Assembly: GCF_009765785.1 (NCBI RefSeq)
Contig: NZ_LMUT01000012.1
Span: 1,460,654-1,524,653 of the forward strand
DNA length: 64,000 nt
Origin: Granulicella sp. L46
GTDB taxonomy: Bacteria > Acidobacteriota > Terriglobia > Terriglobales > Acidobacteriaceae
Direction: 5' to 3'
Part shown: piece after piece, positions 16,264 through 25,745 of the stretch
Layout: each line of letters begins with the position of its first letter
How positions within the stretch are numbered: position 1 is the first letter of the stretch
The notes under the pieces: generated by a model
Seen by the model: the letters and a program-made list of their open reading frames with translations, nothing else
Told to the model about the DNA's origin: nothing
Database searches by the model: none
Translations under genes and position numbers: made by a program

Positions 16264-17424
16264 ATGACGAATGATCCAGCGAATATTCACGCAGATGCTC
16301 TCGTAATCGACGGGCATGCAGACACCCCGCAAAGATTTTTGGATGAGGCCTGGAACTTCAGCGATCCGTTGGGAGCGGGCATGCTCAACCTCGAATCGGC
16401 GCGAGTTGGCAATCTCGCCGCGGAGTTCTTCGCTATATGGGTTGAGCCGAAAGAGTGGCGAGGCCGCTTTGCGCACCGAACATTGCAATTGCTGGACGGC
16501 GTCTACCAACAATTGCGAATACATCCTGGCTTGATGCGGTTAGGCCTGACCTCGGAAGACGTCGTTCAGGCCCACCGCGATAAGGTGTTCTGCGTATTGC
16601 TGGGCATCGAGGGTGGCCATTCTATCGAAGCGGATCTGGGAATGTTGAGAATGTACTACCAGCTAGGCGTGAGATATATGACGCTTACATGGTCCAACTC
16701 GAATGAATGGGCTGATAGTTCCGGAGATATTGACGACCCAACTGTCGTGCACCACGGGGGTCTTACAGAATTCGGACGCGACGTTGTGCGTGAGATGAAC
16801 AGATTGGGAATGATGATCGATGTGTCTCACGCTGCGGACACTACGTTCTGGCAAGTGCTGAAGACGACACATGCACCCGTGATTGCGTCGCATTCGAGCG
16901 CTCGTGCGCTCACGGATTCGCCACGAAACCTCACCGACGAGCAGTTACGAGCAATCGCGACGAACGACGGTATCGTGATGGTGAACTTCTATCCAGCGTT
17001 CATCGATGCTGCCTGGCGCGACGGTTGGTCCGCGACGAAAGCTCACCGTGATTCACTCTACGAATCAATGACAAAGGCGTACAGAGACCGCGGAGAGCCG
17101 GTTCCCTACTATGCGTCTATGTCCGCCGACCGCCAATACTATGCGGAATTCCTCCAGGACAAATTGCCGCTGGCGCCCCTGAGTGCGCTGATAGACCACA
17201 TCGACCATGTAGCGCAGGTTGCGGGAATCGATCACGTAGGGTTGGGTTCGGACTTTGATGGATTCCCGATCCTGCCCGAGGGCCTGAATAGCGCAGCCAA
17301 TCTGCCGAAGATAACAGCGGCGCTCGCAGAACGTGGCTATCGTCCCGAGCAGCTGCACAAACTTCTCGGAGGAAATTTGCTGCGTGTTTTTGCGGCTGTC
17401 CAGGCCGAGGCCACCATTGCGTAA
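16264..17424 (+). CDS. Peptidase M19 (renal-type membrane dipeptidase family)
   Basis: Zinc dipeptidase of the amidohydrolase fold, hydrolysing dipeptides, in some members also D-amino-acid-containing ones. 386 residues without signal peptide, so cytoplasmic as far as can be seen. Metal-site and family motifs: VIDGHADTPQRF (HxD), the bridging Glu in LLGIEGGHSIEAD, YMTLTWSNSNEWADS, the His in MIDVSHAADTTFW, APVIASHSSARALTDSPRNLTDEQ and the C-terminal GIDHVGLGSDFDGF. All expected ligands are present. It stands alone between the small gene and the GH130 gene. Confidence 0.93.
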   Translation: MTNDPANIHADALVIDGHADTPQRFLDEAWNFSDPLGAGMLNLESARVGNLAAEFFAIWVEPKEWRGRFAHRTLQLLDGVYQQLRIHPGLMRLGLTSEDVVQAHRDKVFCVLLGIEGGHSIEADLGMLRMYYQLGVRYMTLTWSNSNEWADSSGDIDDPTVVHHGGLTEFGRDVVREMNRLGMMIDVSHAADTTFWQVLKTTHAPVIASHSSARALTDSPRNLTDEQLRAIATNDGIVMVNFYPAFIDAAWRDGWSATKAHRDSLYESMTKAYRDRGEPVPYYASMSADRQYYAEFLQDKLPLAPLSALIDHIDHVAQVAGIDHVGLGSDFDGFPILPEGLNSAANLPKITAALAERGYRPEQLHKLLGGNLLRVFAAVQAEATIA

Positions 17425-17631
17425 CGGTTACTTGTGCAATCACTCACTTTGCGTTGGGTATTAACACCTTTGGACCACTGCTTGGCCATCAAACCACCCC
17501 GCCTAATGAGATACTGCGAGAGAAAGATTGATTGCAAGTCTCAATTTGAGCTCACGCTGAGCTTCCTGTGGGCTCAGATGCACCCAATCAATCTTTGCTC
17601 GAGGACATCAATCGAAAACCCCAGGATCGTT

Positions 17632-18834
17632 ATGCGCATATTGGATGTTCTTGTGCTCGCCTCCGCGCTGCTCGCAGGCAATACCCTGTCCGCGCAATCG
17701 TGGGTGATTGGACCATTTGTGCGTCCCTCTGAAGCACCTGTGATCCAACCGAACACGTTTTATTACTTCACCGACCCGATTACGCAGGAGAAAACGTTCT
17801 GGGACGCGGGACACGCATTCAACCCGGCTGCAACCATTGCGCCAAATGGTGACGTAGCAGTCGTTTTTCGCGCCGAGGGCACCTCTGGAAAAGACGAAAT
17901 CGGAGGCCATACCTCGCGACTAGGACTTGCGACCAGCAAAGATGGTCTCTTTTTCACCATCGGAGGAGCCCCTGTCCTCTATCCGCAAAATGATGATCAG
18001 AAATCGAAGGAGTTCCCGGGGGGCGTTGAGGATCCGCGCATCGTGGTCGGGCCTGACGGTACGTACGTGATGGCCTATACACAATGGGCGAGAGACCGAG
18101 GGGAATACACCGTAGGAATCGCGACGTCGAAGAATCTTGAGGACTGGACCAAATGGGGTCCGGCCTTCGGGAACGCTAAGAATGCCAAGTATGACAACCT
18201 GCATTACAAATCGGCCGGAATCCTTACAGAGCTTCACAATGGACGGCTGCAAGCTGTGCGCCTGCACGGCAAATACTGGATGTATTGGGGAGAAGGCCAT
18301 ATTCATCTGGCCACGTCGACGGATTTGATCCATTGGACACCCGTACTGGATACGAAGACGGGTCTGCCGCAAGTGGTGATGAGCGCGCGAGCTGGACATT
18401 TTGATAGTGGATTTCCAGAGGTCGGCCCGCCTCCCGTTCTGACGAAAAAGGGCATTGTCCTGATCTACAACGGAAAGAATTCGGCAGCCGGTAAACCTGG
18501 CACACAACAAGGTTCGCTCGCCACAGATGCAGCCGCCCCCAAAGACGTCAGTACCGAGAAGACCGCAGGCGCAGACGAATTTGCCGGAGATGCCAACATC
18601 CGTCCCGGGGCCTACTCAGTTGGGGAAGCACTGTTCTCAGCTTCAGACCCTGGCAAGCTGCTCGACCGCACAGAACACCCTGTTCTGACCCCGGTATGGC
18701 CTTACGAGCGAAATGGTCAATACGCGTCGGGGGCGACGTTCGCAGAGGGTCTGGTGCCTTACAAGGGCCAGTGGCTCCTGTACTATGGCGCGGCAGATTC
18801 GGTGATTGGGGTCGCAAGCACGGAGTTGCGGTGA
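17632..18834 (+). CDS. Secreted GH130-like five-bladed propeller protein
   Basis: ATG 17632 is chosen because it opens a signal peptide (MRILDVLVLASALLAGNTLSAQ); the 66 codons open upstream are not protein-like. 400 residues. The fold pattern fits glycoside hydrolase family 130, mannoside phosphorylases and hydrolases: DAGHAFNPAATIAPNGDVAVVFRAEG, SRLGLATSKDG, GGVEDPRIVVGPDGTYVMAYT with the likely catalytic Asp, WMYWGEGHIHLATSTDLIHWTP, and a late YYGAADSVIGVAS. A periplasmic GH130 would more likely be a hydrolase or act on oligosaccharides taken up through the outer membrane. The exact substrate cannot be read from sequence. A ~50-residue insert with low complexity lies near residues 290-330. 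Confidence 0.8.
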   Translation: MRILDVLVLASALLAGNTLSAQSWVIGPFVRPSEAPVIQPNTFYYFTDPITQEKTFWDAGHAFNPAATIAPNGDVAVVFRAEGTSGKDEIGGHTSRLGLATSKDGLFFTIGGAPVLYPQNDDQKSKEFPGGVEDPRIVVGPDGTYVMAYTQWARDRGEYTVGIATSKNLEDWTKWGPAFGNAKNAKYDNLHYKSAGILTELHNGRLQAVRLHGKYWMYWGEGHIHLATSTDLIHWTPVLDTKTGLPQVVMSARAGHFDSGFPEVGPPPVLTKKGIVLIYNGKNSAAGKPGTQQGSLATDAAAPKDVSTEKTAGADEFAGDANIRPGAYSVGEALFSASDPGKLLDRTEHPVLTPVWPYERNGQYASGATFAEGLVPYKGQWLLYYGAADSVIGVASTELR

Positions 18835-18901
18835 GTGGTAACCGGCATACGGGACTGGGTGGCTTGGACGTTGGCGCTGCATGGAGTAGCCTTAAGTCTG
18901 A

Positions 18902-19726
18902 ATGAAGACTCAGAATCTCTCGCCTCGATATTTCTTCTGCGCGCTTGCTCTGCTTATCTGCCCTGCGATCGCTATCGCACAGTCCGCTCCACCAGAGTCG
19001 CCGCAACCAGCGCCTCCCGCAACGTCCGCTCCTCCGGCGAATGTTCCGTCTTCAGATGCCCTTCCGGATGCGCCTTCAACGATCGCACATGAACTCCCTC
19101 CTGCTGTCCCTACCGGACCGACGGTCCTCTTCGACACGACGATGGGAAGGCTGACGTGCAAGCTGTTTGATAAGGAAGCACCGCTGACCGTGGCGAATTT
19201 CATCGGTCTTGCAACCGGCACCAAGACATGGACCGATCCGGCGACCCTGAAAGAAGTAAGTAGCAAGCCGTTCTACGATGGAACCACGTTCCACCGCGTG
19301 ATCCCCGGCTTTATGATCCAGGGCGGCGACCGTCTGGGAACTGGCGCGGGCGACGCAGGGTACTACGTTCCGGACGAGATCTCGACCTCTCTTCGCTTCG
19401 ATGTGCCGGGACGACTCGCAATGGCCAATTCAGGACCAGGAACTGACGGGAGCCAGTTCTTCATAACTGAGAATGCGAATGCTGCTCTCGATGGCAACTA
19501 TACGATCTTCGGTCAGTGCGATCCGCACACGGTGCTCATGGTGAAAGGCATCGCGCTGGTAGACCGCAATGCACAAGACAAGCCGCTAACGCCGGTAGTG
19601 ATCAACAAAGTTACGATTGTTGCTGTGGGGCAGCCGATACCCCCGTTGCCGCCAAACCCAACGACAACCTCCACGACCGCTCCGACAGGCGAACAGAGTG
19701 AGACGCTGAAAGAGCGGCCTCATTAG
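18902..19726 (+). CDS. Secreted cyclophilin-type peptidyl-prolyl isomerase
   Basis: 274 residues. Signal peptide at 1-27 (ALALLICPAIAIAQ), then a Pro/Ala-rich linker to ~70. The cyclophilin domain at ~75-245 has the FHRVIPGFMIQGGD active-site stretch (catalytic Arg), NSGPGTDGSQFFIT and the late GNYTIFGQCD with the conserved Phe. The tail is Pro/Thr-rich. Predicted periplasmic foldase. A cytoplasmic paralogue lies 400 bp downstream. The pair resembles E. coli PpiA/PpiB in division of labour; that is inference. Confidence 0.93.
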   Translation: MKTQNLSPRYFFCALALLICPAIAIAQSAPPESPQPAPPATSAPPANVPSSDALPDAPSTIAHELPPAVPTGPTVLFDTTMGRLTCKLFDKEAPLTVANFIGLATGTKTWTDPATLKEVSSKPFYDGTTFHRVIPGFMIQGGDRLGTGAGDAGYYVPDEISTSLRFDVPGRLAMANSGPGTDGSQFFITENANAALDGNYTIFGQCDPHTVLMVKGIALVDRNAQDKPLTPVVINKVTIVAVGQPIPPLPPNPTTTSTTAPTGEQSETLKERPH

Positions 19727-19925
19727 AGCATTTGGCGTTCAACTGCCGGCGCAACGATGAACGTTTCCATGCACCGTTTCTGTTTGACATCGATATCGGA
19801 TTTGGTATCCGGTTTTATCTGTAAGATAATAAGCAGGATAGGAACGATCTACTGAGAATTGAATCCAAAGATCATCAACTTGCTTCTAAGAGCACTAGCT
19901 CGTAAGATTTGGCCTGATTTTTGGG

Positions 19926-20096
19926 ATGGTGAGGTCTCGAGTTCGGAAAGCGGCCATAGAAAATAATCGATCCAAAAGACGAACAGAAGTGCAGATGGCT
20001 TACGTTCTATCGACCGATGAAATTCGTGAAACACTTCGCTCGCCTCTTCCTAAAGAAGATGTCCTATCGATGCTGTCCAGCATCAAACTGCAATAG
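19926..20096 (+). CDS. Possible 56-residue ORF (weak)
   Basis: Open frame from ATG 19926 to TAG 20096 in the 397-bp gap between the two cyclophilin genes. N-terminal half rich in Arg, Lys and Asn; second half, from an internal ATG, reads MAYVLSTDEIRETLRSPLP and looks amphipathic. Ribosome site is poor and no family is recognised. Otherwise the gap shows only an AT-richer stretch near 19800. Confidence 0.25.
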   Translation: MVRSRVRKAAIENNRSKRRTEVQMAYVLSTDEIRETLRSPLPKEDVLSMLSSIKLQ

Positions 20097-20123
20097 ATGT
20101 CGCAATGAGAAAAAGGAGATTCA

Positions 20124-20630
20124 ATGCCGACTACCGCAACCTTCAAGACCTCTGAAGGTACGATTGTTTGTAAGCTTTATGACGTGGAGGCGCCGCAGAC
20201 CGTCGCCAACTTTATCGGCCTGGCCGAGGGTACCAAGGAATGGAACTCACGGTCCAAGAAAGGGCCGAAACTCTACGATGGCACGATCTTTCATCGCGTC
20301 ATTCCTGACTTCATGATCCAGGGCGGCGATCCGGAAGGATCAGGCATGGGCGGTCCCGGATACAAGTTTGCGGACGAGACCAAGGGCAGTCCTCATGACT
20401 TCAAAAAGCCCGGCAAACTGGCCATGGCAAATGCCGGCCCCAACACCAATGGTAGCCAGTTCTTCATCACGGTGACCGATACAAGCTGGCTCACCGGAAA
20501 GCACACGATCTTCGGCGAAGTGATCGAAGGTTATGACGTCGTGGAGAAGATCAGCCGCATTGCCCGTGGTGCGATGGATCAGCCAAAGACTCCCGTCGTT
20601 CTCGAGAGTGTGACCATCAACCGCAGCTAG
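20124..20630 (+). CDS. Cytoplasmic cyclophilin peptidyl-prolyl isomerase
   Basis: 168 residues, no signal peptide, typical PpiB size. Strong ribosome site AAAAAGGAG before ATG. Complete cyclophilin domain: IVCKLYDVEAPQTVANFIGL, IFHRVIPDFMIQGGDPEGSGMGGPGYKFADE, AMANAGPNTNGSQFFITVTDTSWL and KHTIFGEVIEGYDVV. Isomerises prolyl bonds during folding. Followed by a terminator. Confidence 0.95.
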   Translation: MPTTATFKTSEGTIVCKLYDVEAPQTVANFIGLAEGTKEWNSRSKKGPKLYDGTIFHRVIPDFMIQGGDPEGSGMGGPGYKFADETKGSPHDFKKPGKLAMANAGPNTNGSQFFITVTDTSWLTGKHTIFGEVIEGYDVVEKISRIARGAMDQPKTPVVLESVTINRS

Positions 20631-20671
20631 AGCATTCATAGACTTCATGCAAGCGTTGAGCATGCAATAAG

Positions 20672-20706
20672 AGAGGCAGGTCCATTGAAGGAGCCTGCCT
20701 CTTTTT
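20672..20706. terminator. Rho-independent terminator between ppi and mdh
   Basis: Stem AGAGGCAGG (20672-20680) / CCTGCCTCT (20694-20702), 13-base loop, TTTTT on the plus strand. Ends the cyclophilin gene and stands between converging genes. Confidence 0.9.
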
Positions 20707-20723
20707 GCTGTTCTCGGTCGTGA

Positions 20724-21680
<957 letters not shown>

Positions 21681-21850
21681 CTAGATGCGTGGCAAAATAC
21701 CAATTCGCAAAACGATCATATTCCGGGCTACTAACAGTCCGCCAGACGATGCGTGCGCTATTCGCCCATCGAGGGCGGTTTTCGTCAAGGTCGGGCGTCT
21801 ACACGCAACGATCTGCCACTCAAGCCTTTTGATGGGCCGAAAATGGAAAA

Positions 21851-21876
21851 GGCGCACCGGAAATTTCCGGTGCGCC
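21851..21876 (-). terminator. Terminator of glutamine synthetase gene
   Basis: Perfect palindrome GGCGCACCGG-aaattt-CCGGTGCGCC; on the minus strand it is followed by TTTTCCATTTT. It begins 17 bp past the stop of the glutamine synthetase gene. Confidence 0.9.
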
Positions 21877-21892
21877 CTTGAATGACGGATCG

Positions 21893-23323
21893 CTAAAACT
21901 GACCCCACAGCAACTGGTTATAAACATCGTGATGGAACTGCACTTCGCTGGCCTTCACGATCGTGCCGAGAAGGCGTGGGCAGCGATCGGCGGATGCCTG
22001 CTTGAGTTCGGCATACCGTTCCTTCACATCCGCTCCAAGCAGTTCGTCGATCCAGTTGGCCCCACGGAAGTTCTCTAGCGCGGTGTAAATATTATCGGGA
22101 AGATAGCGCTCAGCCTGGCGCAGGTTCTTGATCTTGGACGTCTGGCCATGCAAACCGGTCTTGAAGACCGAGTACAGCACTAGGTAAGGATTAGCGTCCG
22201 GGCCGACAGAACGAACTTCCACGCGCGCCGACTTCGAGTTGCCGATAGGAATTCTAATCATCGAGCCGCGATCCACGGCGGAAGCTTTGATTTGGTTAGG
22301 CGCTTCAAAATGCGGGTCGAGGCGGCGATAAGCATTCACACTCGCGTTGAGCAGGAGACAAATGTCATTGCCGTGCGTGAGGATCTTGTCCACGAAACTC
22401 CAACCAAGCTTGGAAGTCTTCTCCTCGCCCTTCGGATCCCAGAAAAGATTTTTGCCTCCCTTGGAGATAGAAACGTTTGTGTGCATACCCGAACCGTTAA
22501 CGCCCGTGACCGGCTTTGGAAGGAAACTGGCCGTCATGCCCATCTGCGTGGCCACCTGGCGACAAATCAGCTTGTACAGCTGAATCTGATCGGCGGCCGC
22601 AACGACATCGCCATACGAGTAGTTGATCTCGAACTGCGACGGAGCGACTTCCGGATGGTCTTTCTCGTTCTCGAAACCCATGGCACGCTGCACTTCGGCA
22701 GTGGTGTCGATGAACTCACGGAGCGGGTCACCCGGGAGCGAATGATAGTATCCGCCCTGGTTGACGTACTCGAATTTGCCAGTCTGATGGTAGGTGCGCT
22801 CGGCGTCGATACCATCAAAGAGGAAGCCCTCGATCTCATTCGCAGCGTTCAGAGAATAGCCATTCCTGGCAAATTGCTGATTGGCGAAATCCTTCAGGAC
22901 TCCACGGATGTCGCCAGAGTAGTGGGTGCCATTTTTGTCAATTACTTCGCCAAATACGAGAACCTTGCCCGAACCAAAAACGTCGGCTGGGGTCCAATAA
23001 AAAGCGCTCCAATCAAGAGCCAGGCGAAGATCGCTCTCCCGCTGCGCCGTGAAGCCGCGAATGGAAGACCCGTCGAATGTGAGATTATCGTAACTCTTGA
23101 CCAGAAACTTCTTGTCGTAGTCGAGCATATGAAGGCGACCTTCGAGGTCGGAGAAGAGGACGGTCACGGCCTTGATGCCGGGCGTGTCGGCGAGATACTT
23201 TAGTCGCTCTTCCTGGATGACATCGGCAGCGACTCGATTTCTGCGCTGCTCCTTTGCCCTAAGGTTCAGCTCTTCCAACTCCTCGTATGACAATTCCAGA
23301 AAGTTACGAAATTCGGTCGACAT
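21893..23323 (-). CDS. glnA: Glutamine synthetase, type I family
   Basis: ATP-dependent amidation of glutamate; main ammonium assimilation route. 476 residues. Beta-grasp N-terminal domain with FDGSSIRGFTAQRESDLRL, catalytic domain with NEIEGFLF, DHPEVAPSQFEINYSYGDVVAAADQIQLYK-type ATP site, NGSGMHTNVSI and IPIGNSKSARVEVRSVGPDANPYLVL. No clear NLYDLP adenylylation loop is seen, so GlnE-type control is unlikely. Ribosome site GAAGGAG before ATG. A small inverted repeat just upstream may be an operator. Confidence 0.93.
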   Translation of the reverse strand: MSTEFRNFLELSYEELEELNLRAKEQRRNRVAADVIQEERLKYLADTPGIKAVTVLFSDLEGRLHMLDYDKKFLVKSYDNLTFDGSSIRGFTAQRESDLRLALDWSAFYWTPADVFGSGKVLVFGEVIDKNGTHYSGDIRGVLKDFANQQFARNGYSLNAANEIEGFLFDGIDAERTYHQTGKFEYVNQGGYYHSLPGDPLREFIDTTAEVQRAMGFENEKDHPEVAPSQFEINYSYGDVVAAADQIQLYKLICRQVATQMGMTASFLPKPVTGVNGSGMHTNVSISKGGKNLFWDPKGEEKTSKLGWSFVDKILTHGNDICLLLNASVNAYRRLDPHFEAPNQIKASAVDRGSMIRIPIGNSKSARVEVRSVGPDANPYLVLYSVFKTGLHGQTSKIKNLRQAERYLPDNIYTALENFRGANWIDELLGADVKERYAELKQASADRCPRLLGTIVKASEVQFHHDVYNQLLWGQF

Positions 23324-23337
23324 GGCACTCCTTCATT

Positions 23338-23351
23338 GGCAGTCAACTGCC
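23338..23351 (-). promoter_or_regulatory. Inverted repeat GGCAGT-ca-ACTGCC before glnA
   Basis: Perfect 6-bp arms with a 2-base centre, 14 bp upstream of the glnA start. Possible operator or leader structure; the binding protein is unknown. The rest of 23352-23639 shows no gene; GATAAT near 23566 could be a -10 box for the next gene. Confidence 0.3.
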
Positions 23352-23639
23352 GCGGTTAATTTAGTGGTGCTTTGAAACGAAAATGCTGTTTCCTGGGGCA
23401 ATTCGGGGGCATCACTCAAAAAGTTTCTGTCTTTACTTTAAGGTAGCAGAAGCCGCCATTAAGAAATCATAAAGCCTGCAAAGGTTTGGGCAACCGGGAG
23501 CCGCAGCCGCGCTATCTACAAGGCGTCAGCGGAACACCGTTCCACACGCTCGACCCTTGACATGGGATAATTCCACTGAGTCACCGCGGCCAAATAGAGA
23601 ATCACTCGATCACCACCCGCCTAAGGGAGGAGCCCGAAA

Positions 23640-24203
23640 TTGGGAAAAAACATGGTCCCTACACGCCTGTTCTTCACCAAGGGCGTAGGCAAGCATAAGG
23701 AGCGACTGACCTCGTTCGAGCTCGCGTTGCGCGATGCAGGCATCGCGGCACAAAATCTGGTGCGAGTCTCTTCGATTTTCCCGCCAAACTGCAAGATGAT
23801 CACGCGCAAAGAGGGGCTCAAATATCTGAACCCCGGCGAGGTGGTGTTTGCAGTTGTGGCAGAAAATTCCACCCGCGAACCTCACAGGCTCCTGGTGAGT
23901 TCAATCGGCGTCGCAATTCCGGCCGACAAGAATACCTATGGCTATCTTTCGGAACATCATAGCTTCGGCGAGACGGAGGACCAGGCGGGAGACTACGCGG
24001 AGGAATTGGCGGCAGAGATGCTTGCGACGACCCTCGATGTCGACTTTGATCCGGATAAAAGCTGGGACGAGAAGAAAGAGATCTACCGCATCTCCAACAA
24101 GATCGTTCGGACCGCCAATGTGACCCAGTCGGCCGTGGGGGCGAAGAATGGAAATTGGACAACCACGATTGCCGCAGCGATTTTGCTCTTCGACGATAAG
24201 TGA
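23640..24203 (+). CDS. pdaD: Pyruvoyl-dependent arginine decarboxylase
   Basis: Converts arginine to agmatine, using a pyruvoyl group made by self-cleavage instead of PLP. 187 residues. The self-processing site is visible as [14 protein letters not shown] (cleavage between the two Ser), with FFTKGVGKH near the N-terminus and a late [17 protein letters not shown] 23640 is preferred over ATG 23652, because GGGAGG (23625-23630) is 9 bases from the TTG and 21 from the ATG. First gene of a putrescine cluster with aguB and aguA on the same strand. Confidence 0.93.
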   Translation: MGKNMVPTRLFFTKGVGKHKERLTSFELALRDAGIAAQNLVRVSSIFPPNCKMITRKEGLKYLNPGEVVFAVVAENSTREPHRLLVSSIGVAIPADKNTYGYLSEHHSFGETEDQAGDYAEELAAEMLATTLDVDFDPDKSWDEKKEIYRISNKIVRTANVTQSAVGAKNGNWTTTIAAAILLFDDK

Positions 24204-24297
24204 ATCGCAGATAAAATGATAGGTGTGATGTGGCGCTGGCTCATTCCAGCGCCTTTTGCTTGGGCAGAATCGTCTGCCCACAGAATTGGGGGAAGTT

Positions 24298-25233
24298 ATG
24301 GCTACCAAGCGCGTTGCGCTCATTCAGATGTCCTGCGAAGCCTCGACCGACGCAAATCTAGCGAAGGCCGTAGCGCGAGTGCAAGAAGCCGCCCAGGGCG
24401 GCGCAAAAGTGGTCTGCCTCCCAGAATTGTTTCGTGCACAATACTTCTGCCAACGTGAAGATCACGCACTATTCTCGACGGCAGAGCCGATTCCGGGACC
24501 CTCCACTGCTGCGCTAAGCAAGGTAGTGCGCGAATATGACTTGGTGTTGATCGCGAGCTTATTTGAACGCCGCGCGCCCGGGCTCTACCACAACACTGCC
24601 GCGATTCTCGACCACGCTTCCACCGCGCCGGATAACATCGCGTCTATCTACCGCAAGATGCATATCCCCGACGACCCTCTCTACTACGAGAAGTTTTACT
24701 TCACCCCGGGAGACCTCGGATTCCTCGCCCAGCACACCTCGGCGGGACCCATCGGAACACTGGTTTGCTGGGACCAATGGTATCCAGAGGGTGCTCGGGT
24801 CACCGCACTCAAGGGTGCCGAAACTCTCTTCTTTCCTACAGCGATTGGCTGGCATCCAAGCGAGAAGGTCGAGTTCGGCGAGCGGCAGTATGACGCCTGG
24901 CAGACGATCCAGCGCTCACACGCCATCGCCAACGGAGTCTTCGTCTGCGCAGTGAATCGCGTGGGACACGAGCATGGAGATGTGGAACACAACGGCAAAA
25001 TGATGCGTGGGCCAGGCGACCACACCGCGGCAGACGGGATCGAGTTCTGGGGTGGAAGCTTCATCGCGGATCCGTTCGGTCGAGTCCTTGCGAAGGCATC
25101 TCATGACCAGGAAGAGATCCTGTATGCCGACCTCGATGCGAATGAAGTTGAGGTTACCCGACAGCATTGGCCGTTCCTGCGGGATCGTCGAATCGACGCC
25201 TACAGCGGTATTACCAGCCGGTTCTTGGACTAA
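24298..25233 (+). CDS. aguB: N-carbamoylputrescine amidase
   Basis: Last step of the agmatine route: N-carbamoylputrescine to putrescine, CO2 and ammonia. 311 residues from ATG 24298, which has GGGGGAAG in front. Nitrilase fold with the catalytic triad Glu (VCLPELFRAQYF), Lys (YRKMHIPDDP) and Cys (GTLVCWDQWYPEGAR). DDPLYYEKFYFTPGD is characteristic of AguB rather than other nitrilases. Co-directional with pdaD, 94 bp downstream. Confidence 0.94.
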   Translation: MATKRVALIQMSCEASTDANLAKAVARVQEAAQGGAKVVCLPELFRAQYFCQREDHALFSTAEPIPGPSTAALSKVVREYDLVLIASLFERRAPGLYHNTAAILDHASTAPDNIASIYRKMHIPDDPLYYEKFYFTPGDLGFLAQHTSAGPIGTLVCWDQWYPEGARVTALKGAETLFFPTAIGWHPSEKVEFGERQYDAWQTIQRSHAIANGVFVCAVNRVGHEHGDVEHNGKMMRGPGDHTAADGIEFWGGSFIADPFGRVLAKASHDQEEILYADLDANEVEVTRQHWPFLRDRRIDAYSGITSRFLD

Positions 25234-25253
25234 AACAGAAAGGTGGATTCAAC

Positions 25254-25745
25254 ATGTTTCGATCGCTTGTCCTCTTCGCGCTGATCTCGCTGCAACAGAC
25301 GCCCGATCCCACCCTTCCACCGCCCAATGCTCATGTGAAAGCTACTGCCGTTGGGCTCGGCGTACAGGTATACAAGTGTGCGCCGCAAGATGGAGGCTTC
25401 CAGTGGGCGCTCGAGATGCCAGTGGCGAAGCTCTTCGACCCGACAACCCGTCAAGAGGTAGGAACACACAGCGTCGGGCCAACCTGGACGTGGACTGACG
25501 GCAGCTCGATTACGGGGAAGGTCCTCCAAAAGCGGGCAGCCTCTGACCCCGTCAACATTCCCTGGCTACTAGTCGAGACGCACTCCACCGGAACAGCCAC
25601 AGGCATTCTGGCAGATGTAACCCTGGTGCGCCGGTCCGATACCCAGGCGGGCGTCCCCCCCATGGCATGCGATGCAGAGCACCAAAATAACGAAGTGCGA
25701 GTTCCCTATCAGGCAACGTACACTTTTTATACGACGAGCAAATGA
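25254..25745 (+). CDS. DUF3455-like protein in the putrescine cluster
   Basis: 163 residues from ATG 25254 (AAAGGTGG ribosome site). The N-terminus is a short hydrophobic stretch (MFRSLVLFALISLQQ), probably a signal peptide. The rest matches the DUF3455 pattern as I know it: LGVQVYKCAP...FQWALEMPVAKLFD, GTHSVGPTWTWTDGSSITGKV, and PPMACDAEHQNNEVRVPYQATYTFY with two Cys (residue ~43 and near 140) that may pair. The function is unknown. It starts 20 bp after aguB, and its stop overlaps the aguA start (ATGA), so it is coupled with the pathway genes. Confidence 0.75.
   Translation: MFRSLVLFALISLQQTPDPTLPPPNAHVKATAVGLGVQVYKCAPQDGGFQWALEMPVAKLFDPTTRQEVGTHSVGPTWTWTDGSSITGKVLQKRAASDPVNIPWLLVETHSTGTATGILADVTLVRRSDTQAGVPPMACDAEHQNNEVRVPYQATYTFYTTSK

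Noticed and set aside
15798-16265. 155-codon minus-strand frame
   Set aside because: Runs through the small gene in another frame, lacks a ribosome site, and its composition is not protein-like.
22292-23203. Plus-strand open frame of 303 codons
   Set aside because: Antisense shadow of glutamine synthetase.
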